DNA from: Desulfoluna sp942491485
GTDB taxonomy: Bacteria; Desulfobacterota; Desulfobacteria; Desulfobacterales; Desulfolunaceae
DNA: 64,000 bases
NCBI GenBank assembly: GCA_942491485.1
Contig: CALOAX010000002.1
Span: forward strand, 62,001 to 126,000
Direction of reading: 5' to 3'
Below, in pieces: positions 16,083 through 25,164 of this stretch; the first letter of the stretch is position 1, and each line of letters starts with the position of its first letter. The translations under genes and the position numbers were made by a program. The notes under the pieces are model-generated. The model was not told the DNA's origin and made no database searches. It saw only the letters and a program-made list of their open reading frames with translations.

Positions 16083-17666
16083 CTACTGATACAGCTTACG
16101 GAAATCGCGGTTGGTGCGGATGTATTTACGCCTGAGTTTCGGTTTTTCGATTTTGCCGGTGGGGTTTCGCGGCACCTCGCCAAAGAAGATCTTCCTCGGG
16201 CGTTTGTAGCGGGGGAGGTTCTCGCAGAAGGCCTCCAGGGCTTCACGGGTCATGGAGCGCCCCTCCTTGACCATCACCACGGCGGCCACAACTTCGCCGA
16301 GGCGGTGGTCGGGGTAGCCGATGATGCCCACGTCCTGGACATCGGGGTGGGTGATGATGTGGTGTTCGATCTCCACGGGGAAGATGTTTTCACCGCCGGA
16401 GATGATGAGGTCCTTTTTGCGATCCACCAGCCAGATAAAGCCGTCTTTGTCTTTTCGGGCCATGTCCCCGGTGCGGAGCCAGCCGTCCACGATGCATTTG
16501 GCTGTCTCTTCGGGGTTTTTGTAGTACTCGGTCATAACGCCGGGGCCTTTGACCACAAGCTCACCGGTTTCACCGCCGGGCAGTACATTCATGTTGCCTG
16601 CCACCACCTCTGCTTCCCATCCGTGACCGGGGAGCCCGATGGCGCCGACCTTGTGCTCATTTTGGGTGCCGAGGTGAACGCAGCCGGGACCGGAACTTTC
16701 GGTGAGGCCGTAGTTGGTATCGTAGTCGTGGTGCGGAAAGAGTTTCTTCCACTCATCGATGAGGGACGGGGGCACGGGCTGGGCACCGATGTGCATGAGC
16801 CGCCAGGAGTCGAGGTCGTAGTCGGTGAGGACCACATCCCCGTTTTCGATGGCGATGAGGATATCATGGGCCCAGGGCACCAGCAGCCAGACGATGGACA
16901 CCTGCTCTTCGGAGGCGACACGAAGGATGTATTCGGGCTTCACCCCTTTTAAGATAACGGTTTTCGCCCCCACCTTGAAGTTGCCGAACCAGTGCATCTT
17001 GGCGCCGGTGTGGTAGAGGGGGGGGATGCAGAGGAAGTTGTCGAGGTGGGTCTGGCCGTGGTGGGCATTTTCCACATCGCAGGCAAAGGCAAGGTTCCGG
17101 TGGGTAAGGCGCACGGCCTTGGGGGTCCCGGTGGTGCCGGAGGTAAAGTAGAGGGCAGCGGTGTCGTCCTTACCCAGGTCAACGGCAGCAAACGGGGTGG
17201 TCTCCCCGTCCAGGAGGCTTCCCAGGTGCATGGCCCATTCCGGGCAGCACCGCTGGGGGCCGTCGAAAATCCAATGCTTCACCGTGTTCGAAAGGGTCCC
17301 ACGCGCCTCTTCCAGCCGACCGATGAACTCCTCTCCGAAAATAAACACCTCGGCTTCGGAGACGTCGGTGCAAAGAGTGATCTTCTCGGCATCAAATCGA
17401 AAGTTGAGGGGCACCACCCAAGCGCCGGTGCGAAGGATGCCAAAATAGATGGGGAGCCACTCCAGAGAGTTGCTCATGAGCTGAACCACACGGTTCCCTT
17501 TGCTCACCCCGAGGCCCTGTAGAACTGCGGCCAATTCCGTTGCGTAGGTATCGAAACGGGACCAGGTAATTTCCCGCCGAAGGTTCTTTTCAGGTTCGCG
17601 TTCAATGAGAGACGTTTCGCACCCGTAAAGGGACGCGTTTTCGGCCAGTATATCCGTAATCAACAT
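16083..17666 (-). CDS. AMP-dependent acyl-CoA synthetase (fatty acid or aromatic acid CoA ligase type)
   Basis: 527 residues, complete ANL-superfamily enzyme that activates a carboxylate to the acyl-AMP and then the CoA thioester. P-loop YFTSGTTGTPKAVRLTHRNL near residue 172; A5 motif NYGLTESSGP; A7/A8 region WLRTGDMARKDKDGFIWLVD and RKKDLIISGGENIFPVEIEH; C-terminal catalytic lysine motif NPTGKIEKPKLR. The substrate cannot be read from the motifs; length and layout fit medium- or long-chain fatty acids. It stands alone, divergent from the GGDEF gene. Upstream 416 bp could hold promoters for both. Confidence 0.88.
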   Translation of the reverse strand: MLITDILAENASLYGCETSLIEREPEKNLRREITWSRFDTYATELAAVLQGLGVSKGNRVVQLMSNSLEWLPIYFGILRTGAWVVPLNFRFDAEKITLCTDVSEAEVFIFGEEFIGRLEEARGTLSNTVKHWIFDGPQRCCPEWAMHLGSLLDGETTPFAAVDLGKDDTAALYFTSGTTGTPKAVRLTHRNLAFACDVENAHHGQTHLDNFLCIPPLYHTGAKMHWFGNFKVGAKTVILKGVKPEYILRVASEEQVSIVWLLVPWAHDILIAIENGDVVLTDYDLDSWRLMHIGAQPVPPSLIDEWKKLFPHHDYDTNYGLTESSGPGCVHLGTQNEHKVGAIGLPGHGWEAEVVAGNMNVLPGGETGELVVKGPGVMTEYYKNPEETAKCIVDGWLRTGDMARKDKDGFIWLVDRKKDLIISGGENIFPVEIEHHIITHPDVQDVGIIGYPDHRLGEVVAAVVMVKEGRSMTREALEAFCENLPRYKRPRKIFFGEVPRNPTGKIEKPKLRRKYIRTNRDFRKLYQ

Positions 17667-18082
17667 AAGGAAACCCTGTGAAAAAAATACCGCATAATAG
17701 TCAAAGCAACGGGACCCGCGTCACGCTGTCCCGGAAAATGGCATAAGGAGCATATTTCATAACACAGCCCCTTCAGAACCTCTACCCCTGATCGCGCGGA
17801 GACAAAGAGCCCGCAAAGCGATATGCCACCATTTGTGATCCGACGCCATTCCAAGGCCTTGAAAGGGTGACCGGCATCGCCTTTCAACGGACGAAAAAGC
17901 CACCCGGAGGCTGCGGTGCATCGTCTTGCCGGAAGCCTTGCCCAGGACACCTTTCTCTTCTATAATAAAGATGTTAACCATACCAAAGGGGGCCATCCCA
18001 CCCTTCCGCGGAGATACCTTCCGACTCAAGTTTCCACTTGTCCCTTCAGCCCCAAACCCCGAAAACCCCACGGGAGACCTCC
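17667..18082. other. Divergent intergenic region without repeats
   Basis: 416 bp between the divergent ligase and GGDEF genes. No repeat family member and no clear promoter box was recognised; AT-richer stretches occur at about 17680-17700 and 17950-17980. Confidence 0.4.
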
Positions 18083-19606
18083 ATGGGTCACAACCATCAA
18101 CGCCTTCCATCCACATCTCTTTACGTCGCACTGGGGGGAATCCTTGCCTTCCCGGAGGCAGCTTTTGCCGCTTCCGGTGCCATGCCATCCTTTACCATGG
18201 TTTGGGGTGTTATCGCCTTTGTGGGACTGCTTCTCCTCTTTGGATGGAACCGCCACCTGACAAAGCGCCTTGCCTTCCTGCAAAAGATAAACACCAACCT
18301 GAAGCACACCATGGAAGAGAACACGGAAAAAAAACGACGCTACATGAAACAGATCACCTCGGTGATCAACGCGGTGCCCAGTCCCGTTTTTTACAAGGAT
18401 CGCAACGGAATTTACCTCGGATGCAACGACGCCTTTGCCCGCATGATCCTGGGCATCTCTCCCGGGGAGATTATCGGCAAAGCCATCAGCGACATGCCGG
18501 AAAAGATACCGCACGACCTGGCGAAAACGTATCAGGCCAAGGATCAGGAGCTCATAGACAATCCGGGGACGCAGTTTTATGAAGCCCAGGTCCAGTGCGC
18601 GGATGGTGAGCAGCGTGAGTTCTTTTTCAGCAAAGCCACCATGACGACCCCAAGCGGGGACGTGGATGGCATCGTCGGGGTCATGCTCGACATCACCCTT
18701 CGAAAAAAAGCGGAGCAGGAGCTCATGGAGAGCCGGGAGCGGTTTCGCTGCCTGCAGGAAGCTTCCTTCGGCGGTGTGGTCATCCATGAGCGAGGTCGCA
18801 TCATCGATTGCAACAAAACCCTGGCCGACATCACAGGCTACACCCGTGAAGAGCTGGTGGGCATGGACAGCATGACGCTCATCAGCCCCGAATACCGGAC
18901 CCAGGTCATGGGCCGTATCCTCTCCGGTGTTGAAACGCCCTGCGATGCCGCCGGCCTTCATAAGGACGGCACCACCTTCCCCCTAGAGATCAAAGCACGC
19001 ATCATGCCCATACACGGGCGCATGGCCCGCGTGGCAGAGCTGCGCGACATCACCGACCGGAAAAAAACGGAGGAGGAGCTGAAATCCTTGATTCAAAAGC
19101 TTGACGAAACCAACAGAAAACTAAAAGACCTCTCCCTCATCGACACCCTTACAGGCACCTACGCCCGGGACCATGCCGTCTCCCTGCTCTACAAGGAGCT
19201 AAAAAAAGCCAAGCGTAACAACCATCCTGTCACCATCATGCTGTCGGACATCGACGGATTCAAGCGAATGAATACCGAGCATGGCCATCCCTTCGGAGAC
19301 CACGTTCTCCAGCGGATCAGCCGGTGCATCATAAAATGTATGCGGGAAGTGGATCTTGTGGGCCGGTTCGGGGGGGATGAATTCCTGATGGTCCTCCCTG
19401 ACACCGACCTCGGCACAGGAAGGGAGGTTGCCGAGCGCATCCGGCACACTGTGGAAGAGTTGTCATGGAAGGAAAAAGGGTTCACCACCACCCTCTGTAT
19501 CGGGGTGGCAGCGTATCGCCCAGCAGAGGACAACGATCCCCTCAAAGAGGCCGACCGCTGCCTGCCCAGGGCACGGACAAGGGGAATCAATCAAATTGAG
19601 TCATAG
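18083..19606 (+). CDS. PAS-PAS-GGDEF diguanylate cyclase, membrane-anchored
   Basis: 507 residues from ATG 18083 (GGGAG upstream; a TTG at 18038 is less likely). One signal-like and one clear membrane segment at the start (TMVWGVIAFVGLLLLFGW), a coiled linker, two PAS domains (about 85-205 with PSPVFYKDRNGIYLGCND, and 215-325 with GRIIDCNKTLADITGY), then a GGDEF domain: DTLTGTYARDHAVSLL, DIDGFKRMNTEHGHPFGDHV, and RFGGDEFLMVLPDTD with intact catalytic GGDEF. The product-inhibition I-site REVD lies five residues before GGDEF. It should make cyclic di-GMP in response to a PAS-sensed cue. The C-terminal YRAK-type motif is altered to LPRARTRG. Confidence 0.92.
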   Translation: MGHNHQRLPSTSLYVALGGILAFPEAAFAASGAMPSFTMVWGVIAFVGLLLLFGWNRHLTKRLAFLQKINTNLKHTMEENTEKKRRYMKQITSVINAVPSPVFYKDRNGIYLGCNDAFARMILGISPGEIIGKAISDMPEKIPHDLAKTYQAKDQELIDNPGTQFYEAQVQCADGEQREFFFSKATMTTPSGDVDGIVGVMLDITLRKKAEQELMESRERFRCLQEASFGGVVIHERGRIIDCNKTLADITGYTREELVGMDSMTLISPEYRTQVMGRILSGVETPCDAAGLHKDGTTFPLEIKARIMPIHGRMARVAELRDITDRKKTEEELKSLIQKLDETNRKLKDLSLIDTLTGTYARDHAVSLLYKELKKAKRNNHPVTIMLSDIDGFKRMNTEHGHPFGDHVLQRISRCIIKCMREVDLVGRFGGDEFLMVLPDTDLGTGREVAERIRHTVEELSWKEKGFTTTLCIGVAAYRPAEDNDPLKEADRCLPRARTRGINQIES

Positions 19607-20040
19607 CCAGGGTTCGCGAATGCTCCAACCTTGCGCCTCCGGCGGCCCTGCCGGGGGCCAAACTTCTGAAAAGTTTGACAAACAGGCTCATTCAAATTGT
19701 TCCGGATTTAAGTTGAATCAAAAACGGATGCGTTCAAGGTAGCACACCTTGCCGCCGGAGGCCGCTTTCTGGAACTGATCAAATCACATCCGCCACTGAT
19801 TCAGGAGAATCACGTATCAAACGATGGCGCAATGCACACATGGATCCCCGGTCACTCTATGTGCCTGACGCGTCGAACAACGACCCGTGGCGCTTGTCCA
19901 ACAGGAGCGGCTGATCGAACAGCCGGGGAAGACGACACAGATGAAGGTCATTGTTAACCCCGCGGGCGAAGCCCGTCTGCGAATGTGATGAGCCCGAGGA
20001 ACGAGGGTTCAGAGCATTCGCTATCCGCTTTCAAGGTGGC
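19607..20040. repeat. Intergenic block with composite mosaic repeat, GGATCCCCGG element and inverted mosaic repeat
   Basis: No gene. A short composite element with GCCTCCGGCGG ends on both sides at 19635-19762; a GGATCCCCGG...AGCCGGGGAAGACG element at 19835-19936; an inverted mosaic copy at 19961-20047 whose first hairpin runs into the coding end of the next gene. Confidence 0.8.
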
Positions 20041-21534
20041 TCACCTTTTAAACCGACCCCACCGACGACGCTCCCTGACAAAGGGCGAGTCAACCTCCTC
20101 TTCAGCCCACCGCACCATGTTTCGAATCATGCCCTGAAACACGAAGGCATGAAACGGCAACACGGCAAGCCAGTACAGACGGCCCATGAACCCGGACGGG
20201 TAAAAAATGGCGGTCTGATGAATCGCCACCCTGCCTTTGTTCGTCTTCACCTCAAACTCCAGCCACGCCTTTCCCGGCAGCTTCATCTCGGAGATGAGCC
20301 TTAACAGCTGCTTCTCTTCAAATCGTTCCACCCGCCAGAAATCGAGGTGATCACCGCTTCGGAGGTCTCGCCGGAGGGGCCTGCCGCGACGCACCCCCAC
20401 GCCCCCCACCATCAGGTCAAAAGCGCCCCGTATCTGCCACAGAAAATTAAAGGCGTACCAGCCATTGCGACCACCGATACGGGCAATGGAGGAGAAGGCC
20501 CTTCCGGGTGTGGCGTTGACCCGGCGCTTCCTCTGGTCGATATACCGGGTCCCCATCCATGCCGTCTCCGGCCCCGGGGGTTTGCCCCCTGCCGACGACA
20601 CCGCGTCGGTCCACCGACTTTCGGCAAAGGCCCGCTCTTCGTTCATCAGGGCCCTTTGAATCGCCTCCCGTGCGCTCATGGGCTCCACGGTAAAAAGCTC
20701 CCGTGCGGACGGGTCCTTTACCACCGTCTTGTTTTTCACACCCTCAATCAGCTTTCGCCCCACCCGTGCGTAGAGGGGGGTCACCAGGCCAAGCCAGAGA
20801 CTGCTGACAGCCGGGGTCAGAATCGGCACCGGAATCATGAGGCGGGTAAAGCCCCGGGCCTTTGCGTAGGCCTCCATCAAATCCTGATACGAGAGTGCCT
20901 CGGATCCCCCAATCTCAACAATCCGGCTTTCGGGAAGGGGCAACGCCGCTGCTTCGGTGAGGTAGCGGATCACGTCTTCAATGCCGATGGGCTGAGCCAG
21001 CACCTTGACCCATTTGGGCAGGAGCATCACGGGAAGTCGTTCGGTAAGCGCCCGTACCAGTTCAAAGGAGAGGCTGCCGGACCCGATGATAATGGAGGCT
21101 CGAAACTCCAGCGTGGGGACCGTGGATTGCCTTAAAATCCGCCCCACCTCCTGGCGACTTTTAAGGTGGGAGGAAAGAGTCTCCCCCTCCCCCAGCCCGC
21201 CAAGGTAGATGATTTTTTGCACCCCAGCCTGCTCTGAAGCCCTGACAAAATTTTCCGCCGCCTTTCGGTCCATCTCCTCAAACCCGCCGCTGGCTCCCAT
21301 GGAGTGGATAAGATAAAAGGCCGTATGAACCCCTTCAAGGGACCGGGAAAGAGACTCCAGATCAAAGACATCCCCCTTTATCACCTCGGTGCCTTCGGCC
21401 GTTCGATGCTTGAGAAACGCTGCACGCCGGGCCATGCACCGCACGCGAAGCCCTTCGCCTTCAAGGACACGAAGCAACCGGGCCCCTACATACCCTGTGG
21501 CCCCAGTGAGCAAGATCAATGGGCGTTTATCCAT
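20041..21534 (-). CDS. NAD(P)-binding SDR-type protein with C-terminal DUF2867
   Basis: 497 residues. The N-terminal 300 residues are an atypical short-chain dehydrogenase/reductase fold, with the nucleotide-binding motif TGATGYVGARLLRVLEGEG, then VIKGDVFDLESL and FYLIHSMGASGGFEEMDR. The C-terminal part (about 330-490) fits DUF2867 (WRVERFEEKQLLRLISEMKL, then GKAWLEFEVKTNKG, GRLYWLAVLPFHAFVFQGMI). This two-domain family is widespread; substrates are unknown. ATG 21534 follows AAGGAG. The last codons (AGG TGA) are shared with the AAGGTGA of a mosaic repeat, so the present stop codon seems to be supplied by the repeat. Confidence 0.85.
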   Translation of the reverse strand: MDKRPLILLTGATGYVGARLLRVLEGEGLRVRCMARRAAFLKHRTAEGTEVIKGDVFDLESLSRSLEGVHTAFYLIHSMGASGGFEEMDRKAAENFVRASEQAGVQKIIYLGGLGEGETLSSHLKSRQEVGRILRQSTVPTLEFRASIIIGSGSLSFELVRALTERLPVMLLPKWVKVLAQPIGIEDVIRYLTEAAALPLPESRIVEIGGSEALSYQDLMEAYAKARGFTRLMIPVPILTPAVSSLWLGLVTPLYARVGRKLIEGVKNKTVVKDPSARELFTVEPMSAREAIQRALMNEERAFAESRWTDAVSSAGGKPPGPETAWMGTRYIDQRKRRVNATPGRAFSSIARIGGRNGWYAFNFLWQIRGAFDLMVGGVGVRRGRPLRRDLRSGDHLDFWRVERFEEKQLLRLISEMKLPGKAWLEFEVKTNKGRVAIHQTAIFYPSGFMGRLYWLAVLPFHAFVFQGMIRNMVRWAEEEVDSPFVRERRRWGRFKR

Positions 21535-21630
21535 GGTTCACTCCTTAAGTTTGAACCCCGGGTTCGCAAATGTTGCCCCCGTGGGGTCCCGACGGTCATT
21601 ATTTTGTAACTATTCAGCTCTCCTAAAAAT

Positions 21631-21713
21631 GCCTCCGGCGGCAAGGTGTGCCACCTTGAAAGCAGATTGCGGATGCGCTTTGCCCCTCGTTCCTCGGGGC
21701 AAAGCGCATCCGC
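21631..21713 (+). repeat. Mosaic repeat, best-preserved full copy
   Basis: GCCTCCGGCGG, then AAGGTGTGCCACCTT with GAAAGC, then a long stem: GCGGATGCGCTTTGCCCC pairs perfectly with GGGGCAAAGCGCATCCGC around the loop TCGTTCCTC. The outer flank TAACTATTCAGCTC just upstream (21607-21620) recurs next to other copies. Confidence 0.85.
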
Positions 21714-21752
21714 CTTTAAAACTGAAATCGTTCACAGGACAATGTTTTTCAG

Positions 21753-21997
21753 CCCGGATATTTCACGAGTTGAGTGCATCCATATTCAAGGCATCAGAGC
21801 TGAAGATGTAGTTGTTTACCTCAATGCTCTGATAACGCGGAAGATGGATGCACTCGGCTCGTCCGAAGGGAGAGAAAAGCGAACAGGAAACCGTGAATTA
21901 CATTTTGCATTTTTGAAATATTTTAACTTATCACTGTAACTATCAGTGATAACAACCCATTGCTTTGATCTGATTGTTTTCTCATGAAATATCCGGG
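21753..21997. mobile_element. MITE-like element with terminal inverted repeats
   Basis: 245 bp bounded by CCCGGATATTTCACGAG (21753-21769) and CTCATGAAATATCCGGG (21981-21997), complementary at 16 of 17 positions. Inside, CGAGTTGAGTGCATCCAT (21766-21783) pairs with ATGGATGCACTCGGCTCG (21844-21861) at 16 of 18 positions, and CATCAGAGC with GCTCTGAT further in. No coding capacity for a transposase. A single terminus-like word (CCCCGATATTTCACGAG) lies between flgI and flgJ at about 51919. Confidence 0.55.
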
Positions 21998-22454
21998 TTA
22001 GGTCAGGCAAACGTTTAGCCCACGGCAGGGCCATCGGAGGTAACTTTAAGCGGTTTTCCTCCGGTGGCAAGGGGGGCAAAGCCACATTAGGCAAAACACC
22101 TTGTAGCGGGTTCGCGTATGTCCCCAGGCTTCGTGCAGTCCGAAGGGCACGTCGTGTTCATCTCGGTTTATACACGGGCATGTAGCCATGGATGGCGGCG
22201 ATAACAAATCTACCCCCGATCACCCCCACCGTTTATTCCCATTATACATGACCTCACCCCATCGGAAAGACGTTTTGTCTCAAATAGTTGTCGCTTTCTG
22301 GACAAAAATGAAAAAGGCGTGATAGGTTATTTTTAATTTCATTGATGATCAGGCAATCGATCACAATCAACACGGTCGGTTCGATCACCGCATCATTCAC
22401 AGCACATGTTCCCATGGATGACGACTCTGTTTTCTTCAACGACAAGGAGGCACG

Positions 22455-24467
22455 ATGTTTGACACCCTCTTCTCTCCGATCTCCATCAACACCCTGACAC
22501 TGAAAAATCGCATTGCGTACCCGTCCCTTGGCCTCCTTTATAGCTGGGACCGGAAGTTAAATGATCGGTACCTGAACTACTTCACGGAAATCGCCCGAGG
22601 GGGGGCAGGGGTCGTCACAGTAGGACCTGTGGGAATTGATTTCGTCGGGTCGGGCCTTGCGGTCCTTGGCCTCGACACTGACGAGGCCATCCCCGAGTTT
22701 AAACGGGTCACCGATGCCATCAGAGCCGAGGGCGCCTCCCCCTGGATCCAACTTTTTCACGCTGGTGCCTACTCCCACCCCATCCTCCTCAACGGTGAGA
22801 CGGCCATGGCGCCTTCGGCCATCTACTCCAACTACTCCAAATCCACCCCCCGGGAGATGACCACAGAGGACATCCAAGGCGTCCAGAAGGCCTTTGCAGA
22901 TACGGCCGAAAGAGCTGTGGCAGCGGGATTTGACGGCGTGGAGATCATCGGGTCTGCCGGGTACCTGATCACCCAGTTCCTCTCCCCGAAAACCAACCAA
23001 AGGGAAGACGACTACGGCGGAAGCCTTAAAAACCGCCTGCGATTCCCCTGCGAAGTGATCAAAGCGTGCAGACAAGCGGTGGGGGAGGCATTCCCCCTGT
23101 CCATCCGAATGGCCGGAAACGACTTCGTCCCGGAGAGCAACACCGATGCGGAGACGCCTGTCATCGCCCAGGCCTATGAAAAAAGCGGGGTAGACCTCAT
23201 CAATGTCACCGGCGGATGGCATGAATCCAGGGTCCCCCAGCTTCCCATGGACCTGCCCCGCACCGGCTATGCCTACCTTGCCGCCAACATCCGAAAGGCA
23301 ACGTCCATCCCCGTCATGGCCTCCAATCGCATCACCACCCCCATGGATGCCGAACGGCTTTTGAATGACGGGTACTGCGACATGGTCAACCTGGGGAGGG
23401 TGCTCATCGCAGACCCCTTCTGGCCCGCCAAGGCCAAAGAGGGCCGGGTGGATGAAATACGCCCCTGCGTGGCCTGTTCCCAAGGGTGCACCGATGAGGT
23501 TTTCACCGGCAACCCCGTCACCTGCATCGGCAACCCCAGGGCCGGGTTTGAGGCAGAACGGGTGATTAAACCCGCAGCCTCGCCCAGAAAGGTGATGGTT
23601 GCAGGCGCAGGCCCCGCAGGCATGGAGGCGGCTGTCACGGCAGCCCAGATGGGCCACACGGTCCACCTATTCGAAACCCGGGACGCCATCGGAGGCCAGA
23701 TCGGCATCGCCGCGGCCCCGCCCCACAAGGGTGAACTCCTGGAATACCACCGGTACTACCGGGCGATGATGAAGCGACACGGCGTTGCCCTGTCCCTCTC
23801 CACCCCCGTCACCCCCGAGCTGATCAGCAAGGAACAACCCGATCACATTATCGTGGCCGAAGGGGCGGCTCCGGCCCTTCCCCCCATCCCCGGCGCAGAC
23901 GCCGAAGGCATCCTCTCCTCCTGGGATCTCCTGAAAAAAGGCCGCCCCCTGGGCAAACGGGTGGCCGTCATCGGCGGTGGCGCCGTGGGCCTCGAAACCG
24001 CCATGCACATTGCGGTCAAAGGGACCCTCTCCCCTGACATGTTCCACTTTCTCTCCGCCCATGAAGCCGAACCCCCGGAGAAGCTGAAAGACCGCCTCTT
24101 CACCGGCAACCACGAGGTCACCGTCTTTGAGATGGCCCCCCGCGCCGGAGGAGACCTCGGCCGCTCCACCCGGTGGATCATGATGGCCAACCTGAAACGC
24201 TACGGGGTGAAGCTGGTGACCGATGCCACAGTGACCAAGCTCTCAGCCAAAAAAGTCACCTGGAGCCAGGGAGAGAATCATCAGGATAAGTTCTTTGACA
24301 CCGTGATCCTTGCCACCGGCTCCAAATCGGTGACAGCCCTTTCGTCCCGGCTGCCCGACCTCGGCGTCCCCTTCACCGTCATCGGCGATGGGCTGGCCCC
24401 CGGAAAACTGAACCACGCGATTCACGGCGGTTTCCTCGCAGCACTCCAGCTGGAGAGCGAGGCTTGA
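22455..24467 (+). CDS. 2,4-dienoyl-CoA reductase-type NADH:flavin oxidoreductase (FMN, 4Fe-4S, FAD)
   Basis: 670 residues, the full length of the FadH/enoate-reductase family. N-terminal old-yellow-enzyme barrel binding FMN (about 1-340: LFHAGAYSHPILLNGETAMA, and LSPKTNQREDDYGGSLKNR). The 4Fe-4S ligands follow with exact family spacing: CVACSQGC then C after eleven residues (C-x2-C-x3-C-x11-C). Then an FAD-binding domain (VMVAGAGPAGMEAAVTAA) and NAD(P)-binding motif (VAVIGGGAVGLETAMH). It reduces unsaturated acyl-CoA or other enoates with electrons passed through Fe-S to FMN. AAGGAGG five bases before ATG. Monocistronic; the substrate is not certain. Confidence 0.9.
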   Translation: MFDTLFSPISINTLTLKNRIAYPSLGLLYSWDRKLNDRYLNYFTEIARGGAGVVTVGPVGIDFVGSGLAVLGLDTDEAIPEFKRVTDAIRAEGASPWIQLFHAGAYSHPILLNGETAMAPSAIYSNYSKSTPREMTTEDIQGVQKAFADTAERAVAAGFDGVEIIGSAGYLITQFLSPKTNQREDDYGGSLKNRLRFPCEVIKACRQAVGEAFPLSIRMAGNDFVPESNTDAETPVIAQAYEKSGVDLINVTGGWHESRVPQLPMDLPRTGYAYLAANIRKATSIPVMASNRITTPMDAERLLNDGYCDMVNLGRVLIADPFWPAKAKEGRVDEIRPCVACSQGCTDEVFTGNPVTCIGNPRAGFEAERVIKPAASPRKVMVAGAGPAGMEAAVTAAQMGHTVHLFETRDAIGGQIGIAAAPPHKGELLEYHRYYRAMMKRHGVALSLSTPVTPELISKEQPDHIIVAEGAAPALPPIPGADAEGILSSWDLLKKGRPLGKRVAVIGGGAVGLETAMHIAVKGTLSPDMFHFLSAHEAEPPEKLKDRLFTGNHEVTVFEMAPRAGGDLGRSTRWIMMANLKRYGVKLVTDATVTKLSAKKVTWSQGENHQDKFFDTVILATGSKSVTALSSRLPDLGVPFTVIGDGLAPGKLNHAIHGGFLAALQLESEA

Positions 24468-25164
24468 GTAAAACATAAAAAACAATGCCTTCTATGGTCA
24501 AAGTGACTCCAAAGAACTGGCCTCCGGCAGCAAGGTGGGGGCACCTTGAAACCCTATGGCGAATGCGTGGAGGTCGTCGTGTTGCAATCACTGTTGAGGC
24601 ATTCGCACGGAGGGTAAGGTATTGCGATCGTTCTCGAGAAGAGACCTGTTTCATTTTTTTTGCGTAATGACAGCTTCCTGATTTCGTCTTCCCCGGCTAT
24701 CCGGGTGGCCGAAGTGTCCGGAAAGCCTTTATGGTATGTTCCATGGTCGTGTTGGCAAATCGATTGACCGGGGATCCATGTTTGCAAGATGACACCGGTT
24801 GAAGCTCCTAATTGAAGGTTGACTTTCACCGAAATAAATCCGGCAGCAAGGTGAGCCACCTTGAAAGCTGGTTGCCGCAGAGCTTTAACCTTCGTTCCTC
24901 AGGTTAAAGCACTGCGGCATTTTTTTGGTGTGAGCCCTGGTCAACCCGGAGAGTACCGAAACGCACACATGGATTCCCGGTCACACGCCCTACGAGGGCC
25001 AAAGCGCCCCTTTGAACGCAAAACGGCACAAGAAATTCCATTGGAATGCCACGGGCGTAGCCCGTCAGCAAATGTGACGTGCCCGAGGGACGAGGGTACG
25101 TAGCATTTGCGAACCTGGGGTCAAGGGGCTCAGCCCCTTGCCGCCGGAGGCAGGCTTTTTTCGG
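24468..25164. repeat. Intergenic block with four repeat copies
   Basis: No gene. Variant mosaic copy 24520-24610 (stem GGCGAATGCGTG/GCATTCGCACGG region with an unusual long loop); inverted GGATCCCCGG element 24684-24784; mosaic copy 24839-24918 with stem GCCGCAGAGCTTTAACCT/AGGTTAAAGCACTGCGGC; inverted full mosaic copy 25050-25151 with first stem CAAGGGGCT/AGCCCCTTG. Confidence 0.8.

Larger units (their letters stand above)
21535..22454. repeat. Long intergenic region with mosaic repeat and MITE-like element
   Basis: 920 bp without a convincing gene. Full mosaic repeat 21631-21713; MITE-like element 21753-21997; a decayed second-type copy around 22010-22060 (GGCAGGGCCATCGGAGG); a CAGTCCGAAGGGCACGTCGT palindrome at about 22128; the rest shows nothing recognised. 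Confidence 0.75.

Noticed and set aside
22254..22445. 63-codon minus-strand frame upstream of the dienoyl-CoA reductase gene
   Set aside because: No motif and it would occupy the promoter region of the reductase gene; not supported.
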